From MFD00082-c5 sp963697995 (GTDB lineage: Bacteria; Chlamydiota; Chlamydiia; Chlamydiales; JAJFMB01): DNA of 64,000 nt. The stretch's first letter is position 1, and each line of letters opens with the position of its first letter. The stretch lies in NCBI GenBank assembly GCA_963697995.1, contig OY969110.1, positions 1,612,001-1,676,000 of the forward strand, written 5' to 3'. The position numbers and the translations under genes were made by a program. Shown here one piece after another: positions 18,244 to 26,995 of this stretch. Under the pieces are notes generated by a model. The model was not told the DNA's origin. It made no database searches and saw only the letters and a list, made by a program, of their open reading frames with translations.

Positions 18244-18477
18244 ATGTCTACAGAACAGGAAGTCATCGATGTGATCGTCTCTCAGCTTGGAGTCGATAGA
18301 AGTGAAGTCGATTTGACGAAATCTTTTGTCGAGGATCTCAATGCTGATTCTCTCGATTTAACAGAGATGAATATGGCTTTTGAGGAGCGTTTTGGTTGTG
18401 AAATTTCTGATGAAGACGCTGAAAAGCTAAGACTTGTTGGCGATGTTGTCGATTATATAAAAAAACACAGAGCTTAA
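18244..18477 (+). CDS. acpP: Acyl carrier protein
   Basis: The 77-residue acidic protein carries growing acyl chains on 4'-phosphopantetheine attached to S36 in the motif NADSLDL. Length and acidity are standard. An AAGGAAGG site precedes the ATG. It closes the fabH-fabD-fabG-acpP series, the order found in Chlamydia. Confidence 0.96.
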   Translation: MSTEQEVIDVIVSQLGVDRSEVDLTKSFVEDLNADSLDLTEMNMAFEERFGCEISDEDAEKLRLVGDVVDYIKKHRA

Positions 18478-18490
18478 TAAGAAACCTGGT

Positions 18491-18529
18491 AAAAAAAGCT
18501 ATTTTCGGTGTCTAAACATCGAAAATAGC
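18491..18529 (-). terminator. Intrinsic terminator between acpP and the cyclic-nucleotide-binding gene
   Basis: A 13-bp stem with one mismatch (GCTATTTTCGGTG / CATCGAAAATAGC, 18498-18529) is flanked on the plus-strand left by seven A. On the minus strand it therefore reads as hairpin plus T7, a good terminator for the minus-strand gene. The plus-strand side lacks a T run, so it may only weakly stop acpP transcription. Confidence 0.65.
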
Positions 18530-18532
18530 GCT

Positions 18533-18961
18533 TTAGCTTTTCCATTTTCTCAAGGGCATTTCTTTGGCATACGTCTGTAAAAGTCCCACAGCCACTGATG
18601 GACATTCCGAGATAATCGTTAACAGGTGAGTCTGGGTCAAACAAAGAATCGTCGATGTTTTAGACGCTTTTGCTCTGTAGGCTCTTGGTTGGTCGTTAAA
18701 GAGCGATTCATCTCCGAAAAAATCGACGGCTTTCAAGGTGGTCAGGGGGCTGTTTGCGCAGTCAAAAAGAGTGACTTCCCCCTCCGCGATAAGGTACATT
18801 CTTTCACCTCTTTCATCGATATCGAAGATGATCTCTCCATTCATAAAAGTTAATTGTTGTAGTTTGTCTGCAATCGGCAGAAGGGTATCGAGATCAAGAG
18901 ATGAAAAAAGAGGGGTTTTTTCTAAAAGGAAAGCTCTATCGATTAAAGTTATTTTTTTCAT
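18533..18961 (-). CDS. Cyclic-nucleotide-binding domain protein (CT235-like)
   Basis: The 142-residue protein is essentially one CNB/CAP_ED beta-roll (LPIADKLQQLTFMNGEIIFD, then EGEVTLFD and FFGDESLFNDQPRAYRAKA, the phosphate-binding cassette region). No helix-turn-helix follows, so it is a stand-alone sensor rather than a CRP-type regulator. The expected cassette FGExxLxxxxxR is largely kept (FGDESLFNDQPRA), with Glu one position displaced. Its ATG overlaps the TGA of the upstream HEAT segment (ATGA). This couples it to the transporter-like gene, as with CT234-CT235 in C. trachomatis. Ligand unknown. Confidence 0.8.
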   Translation of the reverse strand: MKKITLIDRAFLLEKTPLFSSLDLDTLLPIADKLQQLTFMNGEIIFDIDERGERMYLIAEGEVTLFDCANSPLTTLKAVDFFGDESLFNDQPRAYRAKASKTSTILCLTQTHLLTIISECPSVAVGLLQTYAKEMPLRKWKS

Positions 18962-19710
18962 GTGTCTAGTAGTTCCATTGCGAAGTGTTGAAAGAGTTCG
19001 GCATTATTTGACATTTGTTTTCGTAAAGTATTTTTCCAGTTAACTGTTTTATAGCGATGCTTGTAGGTTGTCGCTATGATCTGATCGAGATCTAGAGAGG
19101 AGTTAGAAAGGGTTTCTAGCAAATCATCAAAGGTTTCTAAATCGGCTGTTTCTTTCCTGAATTGTTGCATTTTTTCTTCAAAAGGAATTTCGCAAATTAG
19201 TGGGTCAATTAAGCGGAAAATCGTGATATCGCAAGATTTTTCGAGTGTTTCAATCACTTGACTTCTCACCTTAGGGTTGTGACTTCTAATTAAGCGAGAC
19301 AAAAGCTCGCAATCTTCTAGTTCTCCTGCAACTCCTAGAAGTTGAATGATAAAATCAAGAACAGTGAAATAGCTACTTTTTAAAGAGCTCACCAACATTC
19401 TTAAATCTTTATCCTGGTTTCTCTCTTGAATAGTTTGGGCGTGTAGGTAGTAAAATTTGGCGCGAGCACTCTCTTTGCTGATCAGTTCTTTTAAATGGCT
19501 TCTCAATGTTTTCGGCGACAAGCGTCCCAAAGCTCTTCCAGCTGTCAAGCGGCAAGAGTCGTGAAGAGTTTCATCTTTTGTTAGGGAGAGGAGGACTGGT
19601 ACTAAATCTTGCCCTTTAGAGAGAAGAATTTTTTCAATAGCAAGTTTTTCCTTTGGGCGAAGATGATGAGAAATTTTGATTAGGTCGGGAATATCGGTAA
19701 TTGTCCGCAA
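18958..19710 (-). CDS. HEAT-repeat C-terminal segment of a broken transporter/HEAT protein (CT234-like)
   Basis: The 250-residue reading frame is all-helical with HEAT-like repeats (LTAGRALGRLSPKTLRSHL; NPKVRSQVIETLEK). It opens at TTG 19710 inside the previous frame. Dropping one A from the AAAA near 19695 would join FSK to LRTITDIPDL and continue the upstream segment. I therefore read it as the third part of a single roughly 930-residue protein. Its TGA overlaps the start of the cyclic-nucleotide-binding gene. Alone it has no start with a good ribosome site. Confidence 0.6.
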   Translation of the reverse strand: MRTITDIPDLIKISHHLRPKEKLAIEKILLSKGQDLVPVLLSLTKDETLHDSCRLTAGRALGRLSPKTLRSHLKELISKESARAKFYYLHAQTIQERNQDKDLRMLVSSLKSSYFTVLDFIIQLLGVAGELEDCELLSRLIRSHNPKVRSQVIETLEKSCDITIFRLIDPLICEIPFEEKMQQFRKETADLETFDDLLETLSNSSLDLDQIIATTYKHRYKTVNWKNTLRKQMSNNAELFQHFAMELLDT

Positions 19711-19978
19711 TTTTACTAAAGACGTCTAGAAGAGCCATTTTTAAGCCCATTTCATTTGTTCGTTTTAATAAATTGAGAATGAGTGGGATGTGTTTTTCTG
19801 GAACAATATTGCCATTTTTCGCAAGGGCATGAGCGGCACTTTTGGCAATTTTTGGTCTTGAGAAATCTTTAACAAAATGGATAAGTCTTTCGATATCGAC
19901 AAGCGTTGGATCCTCTGAAAGAACTGAGAGGCCAAGTAAAAGGTGTTCCTCTTTATTTGAAGTTAAAAGGCGATTCAC
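19634..19978 (-). CDS. HEAT-repeat middle segment of the broken CT234-like gene
   Basis: The 114-residue frame (GTG 19978) starts VNRLLTSNKEEHLLLGLSVL and contains HEAT-like helices (KIAKSAAHALAKNG). It overlaps the transporter segment by 26 bp. Reading one G fewer in the GGGAAG near 19986-19990 would make LSEQ-EVNRLLTSN continuous. It ends in a short out-of-frame tail after FSKI where the next frame takes over. It is probably not an independent protein. Confidence 0.5.
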   Translation of the reverse strand: MNRLLTSNKEEHLLLGLSVLSEDPTLVDIERLIHFVKDFSRPKIAKSAAHALAKNGNIVPEKHIPLILNLLKRTNEMGLKMALLDVFSKIADNYRYSRPNQNFSSSSPKGKTCY

Positions 19979-21743
19979 TTCCCTGCTCCGAAAGCGTCCT
20001 TAAATGGGAAGCTGATTCTATAGGTAGTGTGTTAAAAGCTTTTTTAAAAGCAATAAGTCCTGCGACTTTATCGTCGAAGTGATCGCATGTCGAAAGTTCT
20101 TTAGCTTCCTCAATCGAGAGGAATCCCCCCTTTGCAAGAAAGATCTTTCCTTTTCTTAAAAGGTGGGGATCTTCGCTATTAGAAAGCCAACGCCTGACAG
20201 TATTGAAAACCTTAGGGTCTTTGTGGAAAACACTTGTGGTGACTTGTTTAAGAAAAAAAGTTTTGGTCTTATCTTCTTTTTGTTCTAAGAGGTGGAGTGT
20301 TTTATCTAAAATGGCGTGATCTTCTAATCGAAGTAATCCTTTTAGGGCAAACTGCTGTTTTTCAAAAGAGGGGTCGGCAAGGTAGGAAAGAAATTGTTTT
20401 TCATCTTTTTGTTTAGCGGGGAACCACTCTTTGAAGGGACGCTCGAAATGGATAGCATTGTGTACTAAATTTCGATACATGGCGGGTAAATAGTTTCGTC
20501 TTAAAAGAGTTGCAACGATTAAGAGGAAGGAGGCAAGACAAATTCCAATCAACTTACTATTGAGGCCGGGAATTGAGAGGAGAAGCCCGCTAATCAGCAT
20601 CCCAAAGGGCTCAAAAAACGATTCGAGCAACACACGAATTCTGTATTTTACTTTTTGGGGCACGCCGTTAAGCATAAGATTTAGGTTGCTATCTTCGACA
20701 ATGTATATAGCGCCCTCATCGACAAAAAAACCGATAATGGGAAAGATTAGACTGTCTGAAACGTTCCAGCCAAAAAAAGCAGTGCAAAGAAGAATGGGTG
20801 TAAAGGCAAGTAAACTTGTGACTCCGAACCGTCTAATAATTCGACTATAGAGAAAAAGTCCAAAAATAATATTGACGATGCTTACAGATAAGACTAAGTA
20901 ACCGAAAAACCGCTTAAAAGTCGGATCCTCTAAGCTATCCTCAAAAGGACTAGGCCCTTTGATAAAATGACTCTCAAAGGAACCCATATAGTTGTATTCG
21001 GTGAAGCAAAGAATAAGGTAAGTTAAAAAGCAGCTCATGGCAAGAAGAGCTGTGAATTTTGAGCTGAAAAGAGTTTTGATTGTTTGAAGAATTGTTGGGG
21101 GAGGATCGAGGTTTGTCCCTTCTTCTGGATCCTCGTAGGAGAGCTTAAGTCTTTGTCTAATCCTCAATATAAGAAAAAAAGTGAGTGAGAGAAGACATAT
21201 GATTGCAAAAAGCCAGTAGTGAAAATTGATAAAGCCTGAGCGAAGTACAGCCCCTGCGGTTGCGATCCCAGCAAAAATAGCCGAGGTGTATAGGCAATAC
21301 TGTCTTTTAGCATCTTGCATGTGGTGGTACTGGTCGACAAAAGTCCAGTAGCAAGTTAACATGATGGCAAGGAACAAATACCCAAAAACTCTTAAGCTGT
21401 ACCAAAGAGCATCGGGAAGTCCTTGTGAGTGAGTCCAAAGAAAAAAGGTAATCAGCGAGTAAAAAGAGACTCCAATACCAATCGTTATCAGGTAAAGTTG
21501 GTGCCCCTCGATTTTTTGAAGAGCAAACAGTTGGACAAAAGCTATAATGAGAAGGCCTGTTGCCGTCATGATGTAGGCGTTTGGTAAATTGTGAGCGCCA
21601 AGATGAGTTAGGAAGAGAGTGTCTGAAAATTTAAGCGCAGACATAACCGCAAGAGCCCAAACGAACCCTAATAAACAGAAATAGAATGCCCTTTTTTCCT
21701 CACCGGGGTAAAGGGAAAATATTTTTTTTAAACTCCACTCCAT
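19953..21743 (-). CDS. MFS/nucleotide-translocase-like membrane protein, N-terminal part (CT234-like)
   Basis: The 596-residue frame has about 12 predicted membrane segments in residues 15-420 (AFYFCLLGFVWALAVMSALKF and so on). A soluble helical region (420-596) then begins a HEAT-type domain. The arrangement and the link to a cyclic-nucleotide-binding gene match C. trachomatis CT234, annotated as a major-facilitator-type transporter and distantly like ADP/ATP (Tlc) translocases. Substrate is unknown. The HEAT domain continues in two further frames (19634-19978, 18958-19710). Either the gene is a recent pseudogene or the assembly has two single-base errors. Confidence 0.75.
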   Translation of the reverse strand: MEWSLKKIFSLYPGEEKRAFYFCLLGFVWALAVMSALKFSDTLFLTHLGAHNLPNAYIMTATGLLIIAFVQLFALQKIEGHQLYLITIGIGVSFYSLITFFLWTHSQGLPDALWYSLRVFGYLFLAIMLTCYWTFVDQYHHMQDAKRQYCLYTSAIFAGIATAGAVLRSGFINFHYWLFAIICLLSLTFFLILRIRQRLKLSYEDPEEGTNLDPPPTILQTIKTLFSSKFTALLAMSCFLTYLILCFTEYNYMGSFESHFIKGPSPFEDSLEDPTFKRFFGYLVLSVSIVNIIFGLFLYSRIIRRFGVTSLLAFTPILLCTAFFGWNVSDSLIFPIIGFFVDEGAIYIVEDSNLNLMLNGVPQKVKYRIRVLLESFFEPFGMLISGLLLSIPGLNSKLIGICLASFLLIVATLLRRNYLPAMYRNLVHNAIHFERPFKEWFPAKQKDEKQFLSYLADPSFEKQQFALKGLLRLEDHAILDKTLHLLEQKEDKTKTFFLKQVTTSVFHKDPKVFNTVRRWLSNSEDPHLLRKGKIFLAKGGFLSIEEAKELSTCDHFDDKVAGLIAFKKAFNTLPIESASHLRTLSEQGSESPFNFK

Positions 21744-21845
21744 CAGCCCTACGGTTTTCCTTTTAAGAAATTGAGACTATTGTATCATAGTTTTGAATAT
21801 TTTTCTATATAAAAATAATTATAAAGATGGGAGAGTGATACGCAC

Positions 21846-23252
21846 TTGCCAAAAATGTTTAAATCGTTAAACTTGGAAGGCATGACACACTCATTAACTC
21901 ATGGAAAAGTCGCAAAAACGTTGATTCGCTTGACAAGCCCGTCGGTTTTGGGTCTTTTTGCGGTGATTTCGATTAATCTCGTCGATACTTATTTTATCTC
22001 CCAAATCGGAATGAAAGAGTTGGCTGCTGTCACTTTTGCTCTTCCTTTGGTGATGTTTGTCATGAACGGATCTGTCGGGCTTTCAATTGGAGCAGGTTCA
22101 GTGATTTCCCGAACGATTGGTAGGGGGGAGAAAGAGAAGGGGGCTTCGATCACAACGGCCGCTTTAATTTTATCCGTCTTAAGTTTATCTCTTGTCATGC
22201 TCCTTGGTTTGAGATATCAAGCGTTTCTTTTTACTTTTATGGGAGCTTCGAGCGATTTGATGCCCCCTCTTCTTTCCTACATGGAGATTTGGTTTTATGG
22301 GTTACCCCTTCTTGCTGTTCCCATGTTATCTAATACGGCTCTAACCGCTCATGGTGATACGAAGTGGCCAGCTCTTATCATGTGTTCTGCAGCTCTCTGC
22401 AATTTTATATTAGATCCTCTTTTGATTTTTGGCCTATGGGGATTTCCAAAGCTTGGAGTTGAAGGGGCAAGTATTGCAACGGTAATATCTTACGGTGCGG
22501 GTTGTTTTGTATCTCTTTTAGTGCTTATGAGGCGCAAGCTTTTGGTTTCAGTCCCTTTTGAAAGATTAAGAGAGATTTGGGGGCAGATTTTGGCTGTTGG
22601 TATTCCGGCGGCTGCAACGCAAATGATGATTCCTGTAAGCAATGCAGGCTCCCTTTGGATTTTGAGTGGTTTGGGGGCGGAGGCCGTTGCAGCCTACGGG
22701 GTTGTATGCCGTTTGGAGTCGTTTGCTTTGGTGATGGTGATTGCTCTTGGTTCATCGGTTGCAGCTTTTTCAGGTCAAAACTTTGGAGCTCAGCAATTTT
22801 TGCGGGTAAAAGAGGGGCTTAAAACCGCTTACGGATTTTCTCTTTTTTGGGGAGCTTTTTTGGCTTCTATTTCTTTTCTTTTTGCCGAAGAGATCGCCTC
22901 TATTTTTTCAAATGACAAAATTGTCGTTGATTTGGTGATGAGATTTTTAAAAATTGTACCTCTTACCTACGGGGTCTTGGGTTTTTGTTTTTTAGCAAGT
23001 GCCTTTTTTAATGCGATTGGGTCTCCTTTGAGGGCCACTTTTATCACTTTATTTCGCCATTTTGTCCTCTATCTTCCCTTAGCCTTTCTTGGAATGAAAG
23101 TTTTTGGAGTTATGGGAGTTTTTTACGCTTTATTTGTTGTGAACTTAACAGCAGGTATTTTTGCGGCACTTTTTAGTTTTTATAGATTAAAAAAGGTTAA
23201 TGATCTTTCTTTTCCTGTTTCACATCATTTAGCTCCTCTAAGTGAAGCTTAA
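21846..23252 (+). CDS. MATE-family multidrug/cation efflux transporter
   Basis: The 468-residue protein has 12 predicted membrane helices in two similar halves. It carries MATE features such as SPSVLGLFAVISINLVDTYF, a first-half GAGSVISRTIGRG and HGDTKWPALIMCSAALCNFILDP. It probably exports organic cations or drugs using Na+ or H+. The start is uncertain: TTG 21846 lies 12 bp after GGGAG, while ATG 21855 lies 21 bp after it. The 3' end overlaps the convergent small membrane gene by 56 bp. Confidence 0.88.
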   Translation: MPKMFKSLNLEGMTHSLTHGKVAKTLIRLTSPSVLGLFAVISINLVDTYFISQIGMKELAAVTFALPLVMFVMNGSVGLSIGAGSVISRTIGRGEKEKGASITTAALILSVLSLSLVMLLGLRYQAFLFTFMGASSDLMPPLLSYMEIWFYGLPLLAVPMLSNTALTAHGDTKWPALIMCSAALCNFILDPLLIFGLWGFPKLGVEGASIATVISYGAGCFVSLLVLMRRKLLVSVPFERLREIWGQILAVGIPAAATQMMIPVSNAGSLWILSGLGAEAVAAYGVVCRLESFALVMVIALGSSVAAFSGQNFGAQQFLRVKEGLKTAYGFSLFWGAFLASISFLFAEEIASIFSNDKIVVDLVMRFLKIVPLTYGVLGFCFLASAFFNAIGSPLRATFITLFRHFVLYLPLAFLGMKVFGVMGVFYALFVVNLTAGIFAALFSFYRLKKVNDLSFPVSHHLAPLSEA

Positions 23253-23574
23253 TAAAGAAGTAGCGCAAAACTGGCGCTAAAATCACGCCAACACTAATTA
23301 GAAAAATAATCCCGCTAAAAAGGGCATACGTTCCTTCAAAGAGTTTTCCCTCATCCGTTTGAGGGGAGGCGAGAGGCCCCATTCCTGAGAGAATCATTGA
23401 AGCGTTGACATAGGCATCAAGCCACCCCATACGCTCAAAATGGTGATATCCCCACATACCAAGAAAGAGGGAGCTTGCAATAAAACAAGTAGCCACAAGG
23501 ATACTTCGGATCAATTTTTTGATAAAGCGAGAGCGACGCTCCCGCTTTTGTGATTCTTTATCAGACGTCATCAT
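23197..23574 (-). CDS. Small two-helix inner-membrane protein, unknown function
   Basis: The 125-residue protein has two membrane segments (about 23-45 and 86-108) with a conserved-looking loop (WLDAYVNASMILSGMGPL, then GKLFEGTYALFSGI). The pattern resembles a widespread family of hypothetical proteins that recalls the outer helices of potassium channels but lacks a selectivity filter. Its ATG overlaps the TGA of the TauD-like gene (ATGA), so both are in one operon. Function is not assigned. Confidence 0.65.
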   Translation of the reverse strand: MMTSDKESQKRERRSRFIKKLIRSILVATCFIASSLFLGMWGYHHFERMGWLDAYVNASMILSGMGPLASPQTDEGKLFEGTYALFSGIIFLISVGVILAPVLRYFFIKLHLEELNDVKQEKKDH

Positions 23575-24578
23575 TTAGTCATGGCCGTTAAAATTCGTCT
23601 TGGTCCTTTAAAGGGGGCTCTTCCGTGCATTGTCAGAATGTTGTCAAGAACAATCATATCCCCTTTTTGCCATGGGTAGTAAATTGAATTTTTGTCGAGG
23701 GCGTCTAAAATCTCGTAGATATCTTTGCGTGGGATTTTTTCTCCATCAGCGTAGTACGCCTCATCGACGACCATATATTTGCGGAAGTAGAAAAGTCGCA
23801 TGGCTAAATATCTTGCCCATCCTAAAAATCGGGGGTTGTAGTCAAAAAGGTGCACCTGGTTAAACCAGACTTTATCTTGAGTAATCGGATGAACCATTGT
23901 GGCAGGTCTTAAACGACTAATTTCTAACCAATCGTTTTGGTTCCATTTATAGCCAATATTGTTGGCTTTGCACTTTTCTTCCACTTCCTGTTTTGTGTCT
24001 GCCTCAAAAACTTGAGTCCATTTTTTGTGTCCCCTTTTGAACTTGTTCACAAAGTCGATGAGAGCATTTTTGTAGTAGTAGCGAGAAACGTATTTTAAAC
24101 CTCTTGTCTCTAGTTTTTCTTTTAAGCTTGGGGATACCGAGTTTAAAATTTTTCGGGCATCGCCAATAAATGTTTCCCCACCCTCTTGAGGGGCTATATC
24201 GCAGTAAAAGAAGATATGTGTTGGGAAGTTTTCAGCATAACTCAACTCGTTATGAAGGTGAATTTGGATCTCGGGAGGGGCATCTGTAGAAGTGTAAACA
24301 TTTTTTTTAGAGACTTTTGTGCGGGGACTGCCACCTCCGATGTAGGAGACGAGCTCTCCTGTTTTCAGGGCTTCGACAGCTTTGGCAAATGCTTCGCTAT
24401 TATCGATTGGGAATCCCCTAAAGAGTATCGCTCCGTATTTTAGAAGTTGTTCTTTTAAAAAGGGCAAATTCTCATCGATCTGTTTCAGGAATGTTTCAAA
24501 TGAGGGGGCAGTACCTGCAGGTTCCACAACTAAAGGGAGTTTATTTTCGGAGAGAAATGAGGTTTTAAACGGCGACAT
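23571..24578 (-). CDS. TauD/clavaminate-synthase-like Fe(II)/2-oxoglutarate-dependent oxygenase
   Basis: I chose ATG 24578, with AAGGA 8 bp upstream, giving 335 residues instead of an extended frame. The iron site is visible. HLHNELSY holds a His-x-Glu pair, as in clavaminate-synthase-like members (TauD itself has His-x-Asp). DNILTMHGRAPF supplies the distal His, followed by the 2-oxoglutarate Arg in GPRR. Substrate is unknown; this family hydroxylates amino-acid-like and other small molecules. It is coupled to a small membrane protein gene. It is not part of the conserved Chlamydia block, so it looks acquired. Confidence 0.82.
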   Translation of the reverse strand: MSPFKTSFLSENKLPLVVEPAGTAPSFETFLKQIDENLPFLKEQLLKYGAILFRGFPIDNSEAFAKAVEALKTGELVSYIGGGSPRTKVSKKNVYTSTDAPPEIQIHLHNELSYAENFPTHIFFYCDIAPQEGGETFIGDARKILNSVSPSLKEKLETRGLKYVSRYYYKNALIDFVNKFKRGHKKWTQVFEADTKQEVEEKCKANNIGYKWNQNDWLEISRLRPATMVHPITQDKVWFNQVHLFDYNPRFLGWARYLAMRLFYFRKYMVVDEAYYADGEKIPRKDIYEILDALDKNSIYYPWQKGDMIVLDNILTMHGRAPFKGPRRILTAMTK

Positions 24579-24655
24579 ATGATCAATTCCTTGTGGTGTG
24601 TTGAAAAGGGAAATATTTGCGAATGGGTGAAATGTTTGCAACAGAATTTTGACCT

Positions 24656-25069
24656 TTAAGCCATTTCATTTGAAATGGCAGAGTCTCTGGAGCTGTAATC
24701 ATTTAGGTGGGTTTCTTCTTCTGGGTGGTCAAGAGCTTTGCTTATTTTTGCGTTCATAATCGTGGCGTCGATGGCACCCCCTCCAATAATGCAACAAATG
24801 ATCTCTGTAGAACAAGCAGCGAATGAAAGGCAAGGTCCGCAAGGTTGAAAAAAAAACGTTAAAACTGTTGAAGTCAAACAGCTGCCCGTAAAAAGGTACG
24901 CTAGGCGCACTTCTTTGTTATCACAATGAGCGCAAAGTTCAGAAAATTCCTCAAAACAGCAGCAAGCGACCTGATGTGTCGTATTAACACATGGCAAAAC
25001 GTTCCTGATCCGATAGCTTGGTAAACAAGTCGTAAAAAATGAAGTGTGATTGGATGATTCAATTTGCAT
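24656..25069 (-). CDS. Cysteine-rich hypothetical membrane protein, Inc-like
   Basis: The 137-residue protein is unrecognised. It contains about 15 cysteines, many paired (ACCCFEEF, CGPCLSFAAC, IICCIIGGG). It has two adjacent hydrophobic segments at about residues 55-105 (LAYLFTGSCLTSTVLTFFF and CLSFAACSTEIICCIIGGGA), followed by a polar acidic tail. The bilobed hydrophobic core suggests an inclusion membrane protein; the high Cys content might instead point to metal or disulphide chemistry. There is no strong ribosome site at ATG 25069. It is divergent from trxB. Confidence 0.5.
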   Translation of the reverse strand: MQIESSNHTSFFTTCLPSYRIRNVLPCVNTTHQVACCCFEEFSELCAHCDNKEVRLAYLFTGSCLTSTVLTFFFQPCGPCLSFAACSTEIICCIIGGGAIDATIMNAKISKALDHPEEETHLNDYSSRDSAISNEMA

Positions 25070-25138
25070 GGGAATATGTATAACTTAAAAACTTTTTTTG
25101 TCAAAAGGGATGAGTTTACCTGTTTTCTGAAGGGGTCC

Positions 25139-25168
25139 TTGACTTAAGTTGATATTTTAAAGTAGAAT
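25139..25168 (+). promoter_or_regulatory. Sigma-70-type promoter for trxB
   Basis: TTGACT (25139-25144) and TAGAAT (25163-25168) are separated by 18 bp, in the divergent intergenic region. The expected start of transcription, near 25175, leaves a 20-base leader ahead of the AAGGAG site and GTG start of trxB. Confidence 0.5.
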
Positions 25169-25194
25169 TGTTTGAAAAGAAGGAGTTTTTTAAA

Positions 25195-26154
25195 GTGACT
25201 AAATATCGTGCACCTCTTGTGATTATAGGTTCAGGTCCTGCAGGTTATACAGCTGCTATCTATGCCTCTCGGGCCAATCTTAAGCCCATACTATTTGAGG
25301 GTTTTTACTCAGGCCCAGCAGGTGGGCAGTTGATGACGACGACTGATGTGGAAAATTACCCTGGATTTCCTGAAGGGATTGAGGGGCCCCAAATGATGGA
25401 TAATTTTAGAAAACAGGCCATAAAGTTTGGAACAAAAGTGTTCACCGAAGATGTCGTTTCAATTGATCTTAACGAGCATCCATATAAAGTGCATGGCAAA
25501 GAAAATATCGTCGAAACAGATGCTATTATTTTAGCAACAGGAGCTACAGCTAATCGGTTAGATATTCCAGGAGCAGGTGATGGGCAGTTTTGGCAAAAAG
25601 GGGTAACGGCTTGTGCTGTTTGCGATGGGGCTATGCCGATTTTCCGAGATAAAAATTTATTTGTGATCGGTGGAGGCGACTCAGCCATTGAGGAAGCGAC
25701 TTTTTTAACAAAATTTGGGAAAAAAGTGTTTATCGTACACAGAAGAGATCAATTAAGAGCTTCTAAGATAATGCAAAAACGAGCCTTAGAGCATCCTAAG
25801 ATTGAAATTTTGTGGGATAGTGTGGTGGCTGAAGTGAAGGGAGACAAAGTGGTTAACTCGGTCGTTATTGAAAATGTTAAAACGAAAGAGAAAAAAACAT
25901 ATGACGCGGGGGGTGTCTTTTTCGCAGTTGGTCACACGCCAAATACGAAGTTTTTAAATGGACAAATCGATCTTCATCCCAATGGGTATATCAAGGTGGT
26001 TCCGGGAACTAGTAAAACAAGTCGGGATTTAGTTTATGCAGCAGGTGATGTGGCAGATGCGGTCTACAGGCAAGCTGTTACTGCTGCGGGAACTGGGTGT
26101 ATGGCGGCTATTGAAGTAGAAAGAGAGCTTTCCGCAAGGGGTATAGTCGATTAA
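25195..26154 (+). CDS. trxB: Thioredoxin reductase
   Basis: I chose GTG 25195 because AAGGAG sits 9 bp upstream; the product is 319 residues. The FAD motif GSGPAGYTAAIYASR is near residue 12, the redox-active disulphide is C140-C143 (CAVCDG), and the NADPH motif GGGDSAIEEA follows. The C-terminal FAD motif is VYAAGDVADAVYRQA. It reduces thioredoxin in the cytosol with NADPH. Its TAA overlaps the ATG of the outer-membrane protein gene. Confidence 0.95.
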   Translation: MTKYRAPLVIIGSGPAGYTAAIYASRANLKPILFEGFYSGPAGGQLMTTTDVENYPGFPEGIEGPQMMDNFRKQAIKFGTKVFTEDVVSIDLNEHPYKVHGKENIVETDAIILATGATANRLDIPGAGDGQFWQKGVTACAVCDGAMPIFRDKNLFVIGGGDSAIEEATFLTKFGKKVFIVHRRDQLRASKIMQKRALEHPKIEILWDSVVAEVKGDKVVNSVVIENVKTKEKKTYDAGGVFFAVGHTPNTKFLNGQIDLHPNGYIKVVPGTSKTSRDLVYAAGDVADAVYRQAVTAAGTGCMAAIEVERELSARGIVD

Positions 26155-26963
26155 TGAGAGCTTTTTTTTTAAGCTTTTATTTGTTGATTCAATCTTTGGA
26201 GGGTGTAGAGCTTAAGCCTTGGTTTGGTCGAGCCATTGAAATTGAGACAAGGTCTTCTTGCCTTTTTCAACAATACAAAAGGGTGGCAAGCGATTGTGGC
26301 TCTTTTAAGAAGAGTTCGTTTGATCAGTTTGTAGATTTAAGGGGGGCACTAGCTTTTGATACGGTAGCTGCTGAAGTTGAGTTGGATTTGGCACGCACTT
26401 CAAAGAATCAATTTAACTTTGAGTGTGCACGTCTTTTAGCTAGTTATTTAGTCTTAGACGATATCACGTTTGATAAGTTTAGTCTTCTAATTGGGGGGAT
26501 TGCGACATTTGCCAATCGCCCTTTTGTGAATGATATCAGCGCCTTTTTCCATGGGACATTAGAGTTTGAAGGTTTTCTGTCTTTTGGGAAAGAGTACTCA
26601 AGAGGCGCTTATTGGGTCACAAGAGGATGGGGTGTTTTTGGGTTTGGAGTGGCAAGTTTAGGTAAGCCCTGGATGCGGGTCGATGCGCATCTCGACCAGG
26701 TGTTATCCAAAAGCTCAAGAGTTGGGGTCGCATCGTACTATTTATTTGGACTTGGGCAGTCTCCTCTAAAAAAGTGTGAACCTTTTAAAGGTTATGGCCC
26801 CATTCGGCACCGTTCATTAGATTTGGGAGCCTCATATACAAGAATTATTGGAAATTGTGGAGGGGAGTTGACATTGGAATATGCAAGGCGCCTCTTTGCA
26901 AGAAATTTCCCTGAAAGAGTCAATCTCGTTAAATTGACCCTCTATTACCCATTCGGGCTTTAA
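26154..26963 (+). CDS. Putative outer-membrane beta-barrel protein
   Basis: The 269-residue protein starts with a signal peptide (MRAFFLSFYLLIQSLEG). It is dominated by alternating polar/apolar strands typical of an outer-membrane barrel (LRGALAFDTVAAEVELDLA; GGELTLEYARRLF). It ends in the FGL motif with an aromatic residue near the C terminus, as BamA substrates do. Its start overlaps the trxB stop. I cannot place it in a named family. Confidence 0.6.
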   Translation: MRAFFLSFYLLIQSLEGVELKPWFGRAIEIETRSSCLFQQYKRVASDCGSFKKSSFDQFVDLRGALAFDTVAAEVELDLARTSKNQFNFECARLLASYLVLDDITFDKFSLLIGGIATFANRPFVNDISAFFHGTLEFEGFLSFGKEYSRGAYWVTRGWGVFGFGVASLGKPWMRVDAHLDQVLSKSSRVGVASYYLFGLGQSPLKKCEPFKGYGPIRHRSLDLGASYTRIIGNCGGELTLEYARRLFARNFPERVNLVKLTLYYPFGL

Positions 26964-26995
26964 GAGAACACCATTTTAGCAGTAAAAATGTGTAG

